A stretch of 64,000 nt of DNA. Origin: Arachis hypogaea. Lineage: Eukaryota; Streptophyta; Magnoliopsida; Fabales; Fabaceae. This document shows, in pieces, positions 49,264 through 61,590 of this stretch. The stretch is from positions 4,898,001-4,962,000 of the forward strand of contig NC_092040.1 in NCBI RefSeq assembly GCF_003086295.3, given 5' to 3'. The translations under genes and the position numbers were made by a program. A model generated the notes under the pieces. That model did not search any database. It worked only from the letters and a program-made list of their open reading frames with translations, and was not told the DNA's origin. Numbering within the stretch: position 1 is the stretch's first letter; every line of letters begins with the position of its first letter.

Positions 49264-50208
49264 AGCGGGAATTAAGCTGTGTTGAGTTAGTGTCTTCAAG
49301 ATACATGGATATAGAAATAAATATACCAAAAGACATAGATACAAATATACATATTTTTTTTATGTGTTTGACGATAATATATAAAACACAACAATTTAAT
49401 TCAAATGTCAATTTTATTCTTATTAATTTTCTTTCATCATCTACTATCAACACTAACACCACCACCACCAAAATTTTCTACCACCACCATTATTGTCATC
49501 ACCGATTTTTAACTTTATCACAAAATACTATCACTTTTATTCGTTCACCATTTTAACAAATTCAATTTTTTTATTAAAGAAAACCTAAAATAGGTTAAAA
49601 TAAATAAAAAAAATGAAAGGGAGACAGATAATAAGCAATGTGATTGTCAAAACGAACATAGTGAAAACGGATAAATCTAAAAAGAGACGATGACCAATAA
49701 CAATAATGAGCGCGGTGATGCAAAGAAAGGAAGATAAGAAGAGAGAAGGAGATGAAGAATAGAGAAGTAGCAACAACAACGGTGTGAAAGAGGAACACGA
49801 TAATAAAGGGAGAAATAGAAGTGATAGGTGCAATGATGCAAAGTGAGAAAAAAAGGAAAAGAAATAGTAACATAAGTGATAACGTGAAAGAAGGACACAA
49901 TAATGGCAAAAAGAAGAAGAAAAAGGAAAAAGAGAGGAGAAAGAAATATAAATATTGAAAGGAGTTGAAAAACAAAGAAAAAAATAAGAGGGAGTAGCGA
50001 ATTAGGCTTAAATTAAATAAGGGACAAAATTAGAATTTTGAAACAAAAAAAGATAAAAATATAAAAAATTGTGTCTGAATGTCGTAACTTAAAAAAAAAT
50101 TAAAAATACATATATTTTGTATGTACTTATGTATTATCATATTTATTAAAACTTTGTGTCTCAACAAATAAATCCTGGATATATGTCATTGTGACTATGT
50201 CTTTGGGG
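49264..50208. other. non-coding block with a strand-biased purine tract
   Basis: From about 49610 to 49995 the plus strand is mostly A and G. Loosely repeated modules (GTGAAAGAGGAACACGATAA and GTGAAAGAAGGACACAATAA) lie about 100 bases apart. Open frames on the minus strand here are Phe/Leu/Ser-rich products of that bias and not genes. Confidence 0.5.
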
Positions 50209-50216
50209 TACATATC

Positions 50217-50838
50217 TAGGGATGGTAATGGGGAGGGTCGAAATAAAAAATGCCTTCTTACTTCCCGTCCCTGCCTCGCAGATTTATTTTCCGTTCTCGT
50301 CTCGATCCTTGTCGTGGGAGAATATTTTCCAATCTCTATTTTCTACGGAATTTCATTTTATGTGAGGACCCTATTTTCTATCTAATAATAATTTATATAA
50401 AAATTTTAATAAAAAATTCACAAAATATTATTACAATATATAGATAAAGTATTGTCCAAGATTATAAATCTAAAAATATAAAATAACACACCATAATCAT
50501 AAAAGAAAAGACTGAAAATGTAGACAATATAATATTAATATTATAAAAAAACAATTTTTAAATTCGAATTATGTTTTTCAATATATATATATATATATAT
50601 ATTATGTAAAATGAATAAAAAATTTATATTAAAAATAAATTATTAAAAATATTTAAATAAATTTAATAATTCAGAAACTAGTAAAAAAAAACAAAATCAC
50701 TCAGATTTTTGCACCTGTTTTAAGAAAAATTTTACCCTCCATTTTTATCTTCATAAAAAAAAATTCTCCACCTTTAAATTCTCATTTAAAACGGTCTCCA
50801 CACAAATTTTGACATTTCAAAAAATTTCGCCATCCTTA
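50217..50838. mobile_element. hAT-type MITE (TAGGGATGG family)
   Basis: Left end TAGGGATGGTAATGG; right end, reverse complemented, TAAGGATGGCGAAA. Flanks TACATATC (50209-50216) and TACATACC (50839-50846) match at 7 of 8 positions. Non-coding. Confidence 0.8.
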
Positions 50839-51100
50839 TACATACCAACCAAACTCACGCTAAGGGACGCAGTTTGCACAATGCAACAATTATACCTGGC
50901 TCTTATCATTTGATTCCATTCACGTTCATACACCTTGTGGTAACCGGATCTTAGAGTGACATATTGACCAGACTTTGCTTGGAAAAGTAGAAAGCCTGCT
51001 TCATAACAATAGTAATTAAGCCATCAAACAGAATGTTACACTAATATTTTACTCAAATGAAAATATTATTTATATATTAAAATTAGACATAAAAATTAAG

Positions 51101-51241
51101 GTAGAAACTCAAGTGAAGTCGACTTCACATGAAGTTGATACTTGAAAGTCGTTGGATAAAAATTTAGTCAAATCAGTCAAATTATCTAACGACTCTCGGA
51201 TATCAACTTCACGTGAAGTCGACTTCACCTGAGTTTTCACC
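51101..51241. mobile_element. 141-bp MITE, probably derived from MULE-B
   Basis: Nearly all of it is two inverted arms of about 60 bases: GGTAGAAACTCAAGTGAAGT at the left, and GGTGAAAACTCAGGTGAAGT on the reverse strand at the right. Flanking 9-mers AAAAATTAA and TTAAATTAA agree at 7 of 9, and the inner four (TTAA) are identical. The arms resemble the proposed ends of MULE-B (17613 and 33399). Confidence 0.8.
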
Positions 51242-51245
51242 TTAA

Positions 51246-54200
51246 ATTAATAATAATATAATTTATATTTTAATATATATTTTACACTAATATTTAACTT
51301 TAATAACTAAATATATTATATATATCTAATATGATTATTTACTTAAATAATCCTTAAATAAATCAAATAAATAAATTGAAGCTTTAATTTTTTATGTCCA
51401 CTTATGTCCACAAATTAACTATTGCATGCATATCCCGTCCTCATTGCTAGATAAAATGAATCTTTTTTATTTACAATCATTGAAGATTTTGATTATCTAA
51501 TTTGAAATAATACAGGATTGAGTGGCGCACAAAATCTTAGAACTTATATTTTGAACTATTGCTAGCATGTATATTGAACATGCTCAATAGTGAATATATA
51601 AAGCTTTCTCAATTATTAATAAACTTTCCAAATCAGTTTGAAATGGCCGACAATAATATGGATAAAAAATTAGCAACTTGAGGGGATGGTGTATTTTTAT
51701 ATATATTGAATAGAAATTCAACTTGTTTGAATTAAGAGATTCACGCAATTGTGCCATTTAGATGCCGCCGATTTGTATAGGGTTTGGAATTTTCTTAACG
51801 CAACCACTTATTTTATTCATAAATCATAATAAGTAATAACAAGTTTTGCCAACCAAGTTTTGTTTAGGTGTTTAATCGGAGGTTATCAAGGGATTTTAAT
51901 GGGCTGGTTTTAATTTTGGGTATCAGAGAGAATGTACGCAATCGAATATTTCATATGGTAAAAAAAAGGTAATAGCACGTTTAATTTACGAGTGCTAAGA
52001 GATTATCAGTTAGTTATTATAAATATTTTTAATAGTGTAAAATTTTATCACTACAATAATATAGATTATTTTTTAGGATTATATGTGTCAAAAAAATTAA
52101 AATTTGTCAAAAAAATTAATTTTGATACTATTTTAACTATAAAAAATATGTTAATAAAAAATTTGTCAAAAATAATATTTTAACATATAAATAATTGTAA
52201 AAAAAAGCTTAAATCTTATTTTGATAAATATTGGTTGTTAAAAATAATTTGTTAGAAAGATTTGAGAATATATTTTTTTATGATACTTATTAACTGCCAA
52301 AAAAACTATTTATTTTTATGTTTATTGACCATAAAAAATTCTGAACAGAATTTTTTAACAAAGAATGAGATGAGATCTTGAAACTGAAGTATAAACTAAA
52401 ATTTTGAAGATGAAAGATGAATAGAATGATCTCAAACTGAGAGCAGTGTGATGCCAAAATTGACGGAGCTCAACAAAAAAAAGAAATAGTAGAGTAAATT
52501 AAAAATAAATAAGTGTCAAAATTGAGGAGTAATTTTCTACGATCAAATTATTCATCAAAAAACATAAAAAAATTGATATTTATAATATTTGTCAATAATA
52601 TATATTAATTTTTATATTTAATTATAATTATTAAAAAAATATATTAAAATAACTCTTTTTTTATAATATATTTAATAATATAAAATTATTTATTTTTTTA
52701 TTTAATTAAATACTAACTAAATTTTAATAAATAATTTTTTTTTTATTTATAGCCAACAAACAAATAGTACTGCTACTAGTCTACTCATACTAGTGTGAAA
52801 AATGATGGGTGTTGGTAAAACAAAATATAGTAGAAAAAGGAAGCTTACGGGCAACATCCTAATTAGGCACGTTGGGTTTTACTTTTAATTTATTTTCTAC
52901 AGTATGAATGACCATGACCATTTTTACATTTTTTAAACTTGCAAAACTTGTACTATAGGCATTGTGGGGCCTCCATGTCGACATGGCATAAGAATAAGAA
53001 TTTCAGAAAAGTGAAAAAAGACTCACAAATATAAATTGGGGGTGATGCGCACGTGGAGGTTGCGCACATGGATAAATAATACTAGCATTAGGTATAGTCA
53101 AATTACTAAAAATAGGAAAGAGAAATTTCAAGTCAAAGTCAAATGTGCCATTTAGTTCTTAGTTGTTGTGGTCATCGGTCAGCTTCAAAGCCTCTGGTTT
53201 CTTATGTCGGACTTTTCCCTCCTCATCATTGGTGCTACTACCATTTTTAATAATATATCAGCATTTTAATTATTCCTCTCAACTCGTAAGATTTATAAAC
53301 ATAATTATTAAATTGTTTTTTTCTCTGCTTTTTTTTATTTCAACATAAATATCTATTAAATTTGTATAAAAAATTTGGATTCGATGAACAGATACGATTC
53401 ATTTAAAAAAAGTAAATTCAATTCAAAACTTATTAATTTTAATGTCAAAATATACTTTGTAAATAATAGAAGTAATATTGAAATGCTTACATTAATAATA
53501 ATAATAAAGTGTACAAATAAAGAAAACTAGACATCTAAAAAAAAAAGAAATTACTTAAGCAAATAAAATGAAAAATAAAACTAAAAATTGAATCAAAAGA
53601 ACCAAAATAAAAATAGTATAATTTGTGGTGTTGAATGAGTCCTTGTCCTTCTGTTATCCTCTAATTATCATATTTACAGGGAAATAATTCTGAGCTGACA
53701 CTCTTTCTTTGACAGTTATTCCATCTCATCCACGTTCTCCCCATTACTTATTTCTCAAAGATAAAAATACCCACGTCTTTACTATAATTTGATAGTCAAA
53801 TAATGCCTCATGTTCATAGTAATTAGATAAGATTGTATTTACATATGTACATTTTTCTTTAAATCTTTCTACTATCATCACTCATCACCTTATTCCTTAC
53901 TTAGTCGAACGTCTTTTAAGTTTTATCAAACATATTGGTGTCGAAACCCACCAATTGACGTCGACATCTTTTTAGTCGAATTTCAAGTTTTGTGCCAACA
54001 GTGTTAAATTTAAATTTTAAAATTTTTATATTAGTTCAAGTATCAGCTTGTAAGTGATTATTTTTGCAATTTATTATTGTATACATATGTGTTTATTATA
54101 TAATGTATATGTTGTGAAAATCGCTTTGTACGTTGTGTATATATATATGAGAGAGGACTAATATAAGCACGTAAAAATTCGCACAGATGTCTTTCATTCT

Positions 54201-54676
54201 CTAAGTGCGAATCTAGGTATGCTGCCTAACAGACATACACCAACTTTTGGGGAAATTGTTTATAAGTGTGTGCCGCTGCTGCACCTTCGAGTGGTTATTA
54301 TAACGTGCCCCATTATTCTCTGTTTTTAGTTTATATATGTTTCCTTATTTTAAATGATTATTTTTGTGGTTTTGGATCATTTGAAGTCCAAGTAATACAG
54401 TTGGAGAAAATAGCTAAATTTGTAAGGACCTTCTATCATTGCCACGGTTAAGTTTCCTAAGTTGCCCTTATTGTGTGGCATCGACTGTTATTGTTCTAAC
54501 ATGGTGCACCTTGAAGTTTTTACAAATTAAGTCTAATTCTACGGAGAGTTAAATTTATCTGTAAATATTATGGTAAATTTTTTTCTATATAGCAGATAAA
54601 TTTTTCAAAATGGTTTTTTTTAATATGAATGTTTAAAAATTAATTGTGAACTTCACTTGAATTTTGTTCAATTTCA
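51246..54676. other. AT-rich intergenic DNA
   Basis: No gene recognised. A fragment of the AT-rich MITE family lies near 51255-51330, and CACTACAATAA at 52052 could be a CACTA end. Open frames at 51992-52183, 53163-53348 and 54266-54451 show no family resemblance. Confidence 0.4.
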
Positions 54677-55040
54677 TTAACACAGGGTGTCGATCAAACT
54701 TGTATTATAGATCTCAATTCAGGAGTAAATACGACTCTTTTAAGAAGAGAGGTCAACTTAAGACTTATCGACTTAGTGACTAAATAAATTTTCTACACAA
54801 TAAAAAAGACTAAAATTTTTGTATTAATAATAATAGATTAACATAACAACTACTTAAAACAAAAATGAGATTAAACAAACTTAAACATAGAATGAAAAGA
54901 AAAATAATGAAAAATGCTAGAATTCTGAAAATAAAAGAAGTAATGAAGAACAAAGCTAGAAATTGAAATAAAATTAAAAGAACTAACCTGAAAATGAAAT
55001 GTTAAACAAAAGAAATGAACAATCAAAGAAATCGACTCGC
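54677..55040 (+). repeat. local direct duplication, unit 1 (empty-site copy)
   Basis: Matches 55045-55205 followed by 59791-59995. Shared runs include GATCAAACTTGTAT/GATCAAGCTTGTAT, GACTTAGTG, AATAATAGATT, then AAATGAAATGTTAAACAAA. Its AATAATAGATT at about 54830 is the uninterrupted version of the retrotransposon target. Confidence 0.8.
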
Positions 55041-55205
55041 TTAGACATAGAGTATTGATCAAGCTTGTATCAATGATTTTAATTCGAGGAGCATATATAA
55101 TTCCTCTAAGAAGAGAGCTTGACTGAGACTTATTGACTTAGTGTCAAAATTAAATTTGCGCAGAGTGAAAAATTACTGAAATTCTTGTATTAGTAATAAT
55201 AGATT

Positions 55206-55686
55206 TATTCATACTTTGTCCCAAAATAAAGCTAAATCCAAAAAGGTTAAAAGCCCACCAAATAAGGGTGGTCTCATCTACTTCTACCCCACTTCTACGT
55301 GACGATGGTAGTTTAGTTTTATTGAACTAAATAAGTAATTAACTCCTAAAATATCTCCCACTTACTTAAAAGGGAGATCTCAACAACTTTTCTAGAAAAA
55401 CGGAACGGTTATCCACCATCAAAGGTGGAACTACACTAAAAGGTGGTTATCTATTTTACTATAAATATACTGACACGCTTAGGTATATTCAGAACCCAAT
55501 CTACTAAAAATCTGTCTAAAACCTTTGCTAAAAGTATCGGAGTCACTTATAAATACCACCTCCTACCTCCTCAAGAGGAATTCGGACGGCGGTACCTCGA
55601 CTCTAGCATAAGTGAGACACTGCCTCCGAATGAGCTTGGACCTCACATTCAATCCCAAACCACCGTTTTAGGTAACCTCCGGACTT
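55206..55686 (+). repeat. 5' LTR
   Basis: Pairs with 59313-59790. Contains a probable promoter TATAAATATACTG near 55460. Right edge approximate (CTCCGGACTTCA). Confidence 0.8.
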
Positions 55687-56357
55687 CATGGTTTTTTTCA
55701 ATTTCATGGTTTTTTTCTCGAAAAGGATTTTCCTGAAGGAGATTTTAGCGAGGCACCATAGTAAAGGTTAAGGATAAAAAGAAAATCCTTAGTAGTAAGC
55801 TGGCTTATCTAAATTTTTTTCTCCTTTATTAATAATAATTCATTTTCTACAACTTTCACATTCAAACGCATTAATTTAAACTAAAAAAATCGTGAAAATT
55901 ATTGTCCGACCGGAATGGTCGGCAAGATGAAGCGACGAGGTACAAATTAGTGTAAGAAATTATATAAGCAGTTCGTAGTCTGACCTTAAACGAGTCAGAC
56001 TTAAAACGAAATGTAAAAGTAACTTGATAAAGTCCGGCTACTTGAAGTCGGAACTCAAAAGGAAAAATAATACTTATACGTGAAAGGTCTAGAAATGACC
56101 GATTTATTTTGCCGATGTCTTTTCGAACATAGCAAAAAACATCATAAAAAATTATCAAAACAATGGAACTTTTTATTAAACTAACAACTGTACCAATTAA
56201 GAAAAGTTGTTTAAACACAATTATTCATGCCAAAAACCACGATCAGATAGCGAAAAAAAAGTTTTTAACAAAAAATAAAAGTTATTCAAACTACAACTAT
56301 TATAAAAAGTTAAATTGTTCACAAAGACCTACAAGTCAGGCCATTCAAAGCTAGAAA

Positions 56358-58262
56358 TTATAGAGGAAGGAGCTGTTCACCAATAATAGCATCTTTGGGC
56401 TGAGCAGAGAAGGTCAGGATAGATTCAAACCGCGACAGACCAGAAGTTGGGAGAATTGTGGAAGGAAGTGGCTCACCAACCAATTTAGAAGTGGAAACTT
56501 GGGAAGTCTGTCTGACTTGTGCCCCTGAGGTCTTTGGATTGGCCATAAGAGTGTCCTCCTCATCATCAAGGGCAGAAATAATTTTTCCGTCAACTACAAT
56601 ATTGTCAAGGCTTATGAGGGTGAGATCGACCATGGGAGCAAAAACTTGGAATTGAGCCTTTAGATTCGCCACCATCTCATTCATGCCTTCGGCTATGGTT
56701 TATTCAAGCTCCACATATTTGTCTCGGGATTTAGTGATCTCATCCACCAAGTCGAGCTTCTCCTTGAAGATTCTGGTGTAACTCTCATCGGCTTTCTTCT
56801 TTAACCCCTCTGCCATGGCTGAGGCGGGCTCCGCCTGCTTTACTGTAGCCCGAGCTTTGCCGAGGTCGGAAATGCGAGATTCCCTTTCACCATCCTACTC
56901 ATTCTTTGACTCTCTGAAGGATGCCACTTTAGCCTGTAAATCGTTCAAAGTGCACTGAGTAGCACCAAGGGAAGTCTTCTCAATGTCTCTTAATAAAGCT
57001 GCGCAAATCCTCGGTAGTCCGAACTCCACCTTGGGCAAAAACATGAAAGTGGATCTTTATGGCAACATCATCCATGCTAATAAAGCTGTGGGGAAGGACG
57101 TGTTTTTTACTCCAAGCAATAGCCTCAAAACCCTGCTCATAAATACCCAGCGATTTCAAAGTCTTACGCCTCTTAGGCTTGGGCTCCAAAGAAGAAGATG
57201 GAAGAAGAATTGTCTGCTTTATCGAGCTTGACGGAGAAGGAGTTGGTTTGGGAGTTGGATCATGAATGATTTTCACTGAAGATGAAGTGCCTGAGTCTGA
57301 CCTAGAAGGGGAGGAGAGGTCGCTCACTTCATCGGCCTCTCTCAGTTGTAGGTTTTGAACAACGGTATTCTTCTTGATAGTTTGGAGAGTTTTCATGATA
57401 GCCGACTTGGGAGCCATCTTATCCGCACGACGTCAAAGTCAGAATAAATTAGTCACTTACAAAAGTAAAACAAGCAAAAGGTGACTACAAAACTTAAAAG
57501 GCTACCTAACTCGGATTGAAGTTGGCTTGGGTTTCCTAAGAACCTATTAGTGTCCAGATAAGGAGCTTGACCCCAATACTCTTGGAATAGACCGACTACC
57601 TTCACCTCGACCTCATCTAAATAGTGCAAGTTATATTTGACTATTATAGGACTCTGCTCCAAATACAAAGGAAAGAGTGGCTCAGCCCTTTCACGCAGAA
57701 AGAAAGGTCGAGAACCCTCAACTGCTCAGATTTTGAAGAAATAATTTTTAAAGTCATGAAAGGAATCGTTGAAATTGGTGAAGATCTTCCTTTTCTGAAT
57801 AGCTCGGAAGAAAATTCAGCCTTATTTCTTAGAGTTAAAGGGTTTGGTAAGAACGAATAAATAAAAGAAGACCTTTAAAGAATGGAGGACGTCAAGATCC
57901 AGACACAATAGCTGGTAAATCTTTAAGAAATTCCAAGAATTAGGGTGAAGTTAGAAAGGAGCAACATTACAGAGCTTAAGGACTTCTATCTCAAAGTCAG
58001 TAAAAGGAATGCTAACCCCCAACTTTGTGAAAAAACACTTATACATGTACATAAAGTTACGTTCCGACTTGTCAAGTCGGGAAAAATAAATTCTCTCTTC
58101 AGGATCGGCAACTATAATCTCGTACTTCCTCTCATCCTCTCGATTTTCACTCAACCTATGATGCCTATGAAGAGTCTCAACATACTCATTATCAATAACG
58201 AAAATGGGAGTAAGCACAGATATATCTGTCTAAGTCAGGTCGGAAGGTACTTTAGAGGACAT
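56358..58262 (-). pseudogene. antisense 'putative gypsy type transposon' ORF, broken
   Basis: Antisense to the element's LTRs. ATG at 58262 gives MSSKVPSDLT then TAG; the frame continues with PIFVIDNEYVETLHRHHRLS, YEIIVADPEERIYF and FTKLGVSIPFTDFEIEVLKL, the signature of the Transposase_28 ('putative gypsy type') family as I recall it. Later pieces are VVGLFQEYWGQAPYLDTNRF (57668-57453), SLGIYEQGFEAIAWSKKHVL (57417-56980), a broken coiled-coil-like stretch and MNEMVANLKAQFQVFAP (56684-56358). Stops and frame changes show it is dead; introns probably account for some breaks. Function of this family is unknown; comparable antisense ORFs occur in Ogre/Tat-lineage elements. Confidence 0.7.
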
Positions 58263-58474
58263 GTTGTGAATTACTGAATGAGACATAAAAAACTATACCT
58301 ACAAATACAACAAATATAAGAAAATCGTCACAATAACTCGGGATACCAAAGAAGCTACTACAATAAGTCGAGTCATCAACAACAACAACAACAGTTTATA
58401 GAATTTCATAGACACAACAATAATCACCATCATATTATCAATACAGAAATGGTGTCATCTTTAATAACTAAAAT

Positions 58475-58818
58475 GACACTAGTTAGGGGCAACATAAACA
58501 TAAAGATCCCACATTCAGATTCATTAGCAATAATAACAAACAAAGACCAAGGCCAAAGCAAAATTTCCAAGACTAAACCTCATTTTTAAAAGTATTTGCC
58601 AATGCCGATAAAAACAAAAAAGGTATCACCCGTAACGCAAGAAAATGACACCAGTTAGGGGCAACATAAGCATAAAGATCCCACATTTAGAATTCATTAG
58701 CAACAGTAACAAACAAAGACCAGGGCCAAATCAAAATTTCCAAGACTAAACCTCATTTTCAAAAGCATTTGCCAATGCCGATAAAAACAAAAAAAAGGTA
58801 TCACTCAGAACGCAAGAA
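58475..58818. repeat. 172-bp tandem duplication inside the retrotransposon
   Basis: Units start at 58475 and 58647, each with TTAGGGGCAACATAA, ATAAAGATCCCACATT and GCCAATGCCGATAAAAACAA. They lie upstream of the antisense ORF start, so may be part of its promoter. Confidence 0.85.
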
Positions 58819-59312
58819 ACAGAGAATAGAAACTCCAAAAGGATAAGACAACCAACATTGAAGAGAGTGCGATGTAGAGGCGGTGCACGACAACAGCAAA
58901 ACACGAACGTTCCTCTCCAACGTGCGAGCAAATCTTCAAGCCTCAAGATGAAGAAATCTTGAATACAAGATAAAGTACACAAAAGGAAGTTGAATGGATA
59001 TGGAAAAGAAGTTGAAGAAATGGCCCAATTGTTTCGAAACAAGAAGCAAAAAAGGAGATAGAAGAAGAATTTGAGTATTTATAAGACACAATGGGCAAAA
59101 GGGTAAATTCACGCCCCTCATTAATGACGTGCGCAATTCCCAAAGAAACTGCAAATATAACGTACATCGTGCCATAAAGGAATACAACATTTCAAAGTTT
59201 TTGAAAACACGTCGAGTATCTGACCTACCAAAAGCAGTATACCAGACGTGGGAAACTGAACTACAAATGCTCGAATCTGACCTCATAAAAGCTCGAGCTC
59301 AAGTAAGGGCAC

Positions 59313-59790
59313 TGTTCATACCATGGCCTAAAATAAAGCCATGCCCAAAAAGGTTAAAAGCCCACCCAATAAGGGTGGCCTCATCTACTTCTACCAGACC
59401 TCATAGAGGTCAGGTGTGATGATGGTAGTTCAGCTTTACTGAGCTAAATAAGTAACTAACTCCTAAGATATCTCCCACTTATCTAGAAGGGAGATCTCAA
59501 CAACTATTCTAGGAAAACGGAACGGTTATCTACCATCAAAGGTGGAACTACACTAAAAGGTGGTTATCTATTCTATTATAAATACACTGACACACTCAGG
59601 TATATTCAGAATCCATTCTACTAAAAACCTGCCTAAATTCTTTGCTAACTTAAATATCAGAGTCTCTTGCAGGTACCACCTCTACCTCCTCACAGGAACC
59701 TCGACTCCAGCACAAGTCAGACGCTACCTCAGAAGGCGTATGGACCTCACATTCAGGCATAAATAATTGTTTCAAGTAACCCCCAGAACA
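59313..59790 (+). repeat. 3' LTR
   Basis: Starts TGTTCATACC and ends CCCCAGAACA. Contains the matching TATAAATACACTG near 59576. Confidence 0.85.
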
Positions 59791-59995
59791 AGATTGATAC
59801 AACAAATACTTGAGATGAAAATTGGACTAAATGAACTTAAACATGCAATGAGAAGAAACGAATTGAAAATGCTAGAAAACTGTAAATAAAAGAAGAAATG
59901 ATGAGCAAAGATAAAAACTAAAATAAAATTAAAAGAACTAAATTAGAAATGAAATGTTAAACAAAAGAAATAAACATTTAAAGAAATAGACTCCT

Positions 59996-60329
59996 AACAC
60001 TCACATGCACTTGTCCATAATCTTTCTCTGTGTCAGTGTGATTGAGACTTTTGTAGAGTTTTAGTGTGATTTTGTGGTGCTGAATGGAAGTCCATTTTTA
60101 GTTTCCGAGCCCTCTATTTATAAAGAAGAAAAAATTTTTGGTTTATATAAGCTATTTTGGTAGTTACATAGGATCACCCACGTTCTTCTTTTTACTTGCT
60201 CTAAGGACATATACCCAAGAGGAAGTGTATACGCGACAACCACAAGATTTTGAAATAGGTGACTCAGAGATTGTGTGTAAATTGACTTGGTCGCTCTTTG
60301 AGCTGAAATAAGCATCCAGATCTTAGTTC
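59996..60329. other. intergenic
   Basis: Sequence to the right of the duplication; no domain recognised. Confidence 0.4.
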
Positions 60330-61345
60330 AATATACTAAAAGTAGCTTTATATGTTATGGGATTCTCTTCTACTAAGGCTGATGTCTCTGTATTCTTTAG
60401 ACACACCAAAGAAGCTACACTTTTACTTGTGTATGTGAATGCGTTATAGTCACTAGGACTTCTCAAAGAGTAATTGTCGCGTTGGTACATCATTTGTACT
60501 CTACCTTTTCACTTGAAAATGTGATATTTTTAAAGTACTTTTAGGGATTGAAGTTGTTAAAACACCATCTAATAGTTTATTGTTAACACATCGAAGTACA
60601 TTGATGATCTACTAAAAAAGGCCAAGATGGAAAATTCAAAAGTAGCGCCTACTCCCATGACTTTAAACCTGAAGTTAATTTCTACAGATGGGACACCTTT
60701 TGAGCATGTAAGTTTGCATCGATCCATTGTAAGTACCCTTCAATACCTAATCTTCACCAGACTTGAAATTGCTTTTTGTATCAAAAAAATTTGTCAACTC
60801 ATGCAATGTTTTCTTGACAAACATTCGAAGATAGTAAAAATCATTCTCAGGTATCTATAAGGGATAAGATCCTTTGATTTACACCTTAAAAAACCTCTTA
60901 AACTTAGCCTTACAAGATATACCAATTCTGACCAGATTTCTAATATCTAAGATAAAAAAATTACTACTAGATACTATGTTATGTTTGACCAAATTCTGTG
61001 TTTTGGTGCTCTAAAAAACAAATTGCAGTCTCTTACTCTAGCACGGAGGCTGAGTACAAAGGCATTGCAAGTGTAGAAGCGGAATTGTTATGGGTTCAAA
61101 AATTTCTTGTTGAAATTTACATTATTGTACCCACTCCGAATATATTGTGACAATACAGGTGTCATATTTATGTTTGTGAATTTTGTTTAGTATTCTTGAT
61201 CAAAATATCTTGAGATTGATCTCTTCTTAGTTCGAGACCATATTACTAAAGAAAGAATATATTTTCATCATATTTTAAGGGATGTCCAAATTGCTGATGT
61301 TATGACTAAGTTCATTAAATTTTGCAACAAACTCAATCATTGAGT
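60330..61345 (+). pseudogene. Ty1-copia polyprotein remnant (RT end and RNase H)
   Basis: Fragments of a copia pol gene. FFRHTKEATLLLVYVNAL near 60400 corresponds to the reverse transcriptase catalytic strand, where YVDD has become YVNA. The open stretch 60627-60860 reads VAPTPMTLNLKLISTDG and later VSTLQYLIFTRLEIAF (thumb region). RNase H follows in shifted frames (SYSSTEAEYKGIASVEAELL, ILYCDN near 61135), with the C-terminal DHITKERIYFHHILRDVQIA and ADVMTKF near 61230-61310. Many frameshifts and stops; gag, protease and integrase absent. Confidence 0.85.
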
Positions 61346-61590
61346 TTAAGAGAGGATCAAAGGATAAAATAGTAAGAAGCTAGTTAGAGGAAGTGAGTAG
61401 TTAGTTAGAATTTGTTAAGTGAGTTATTAGTTAGTTATTACCGGTCCTTGGTATAGCAAGTTACAAGCCAAAGTGTGTATGTATACTCTTGTAAATAACT
61501 AAAGCTAAGATGTAGAAGGCAATAGCGGAAATCATAATAAATTTCTGGCAAACACAATACTAATGTGATTACTGTGTTTTGGTGACCTAA
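61346..61590 (+). repeat. probable 3' LTR part of the copia remnant
   Basis: Follows a purine-rich tract (TTTAAGAGAGGATCAAAGG) that directly succeeds the pol remnant, as a polypurine tract and LTR would. No partner LTR is in the window. Confidence 0.4.

Larger units (their letters stand above)
55206..59790 (+). mobile_element. LTR retrotransposon without gag-pol, with an antisense ORF
   Basis: Two direct LTRs (55206 to about 55686; 59313-59790) share long runs, e.g. AAAAAGGTTAAAAGCCCACC, AGGGAGATCTCAACAACT and GGTGGAACTACACTAAAAGG. A 5-bp target duplication AGATT flanks it (55201-55205, 59791-59795). The 3' LTR begins TG and ends CA; the 5' LTR begins TA, a likely mutation. LTR divergence and small indels mark it as old. 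The 3.6-kb interior has no recognisable gag, protease, reverse transcriptase or integrase and no clear primer-binding site; its only coding trace runs on the opposite strand (56358-58262). This is a deletion derivative or non-autonomous member of a gypsy-type family. Confidence 0.88.
55045..59995 (+). repeat. local direct duplication, unit 2, interrupted by the LTR retrotransposon
   Basis: The left part (55045-55205) and right part (59791-59995) together match unit 1. The break is at AGATT, the retrotransposon's target duplication. The sequence itself is non-coding and of unknown origin. Confidence 0.8.

Noticed and set aside
49585..49975. Hydrophobic Phe/Leu/Ser-rich frames on the minus strand that look like membrane proteins
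   Set aside because: Caused by the purine tract on the opposite strand; no start context, conserved motif or splice structure.
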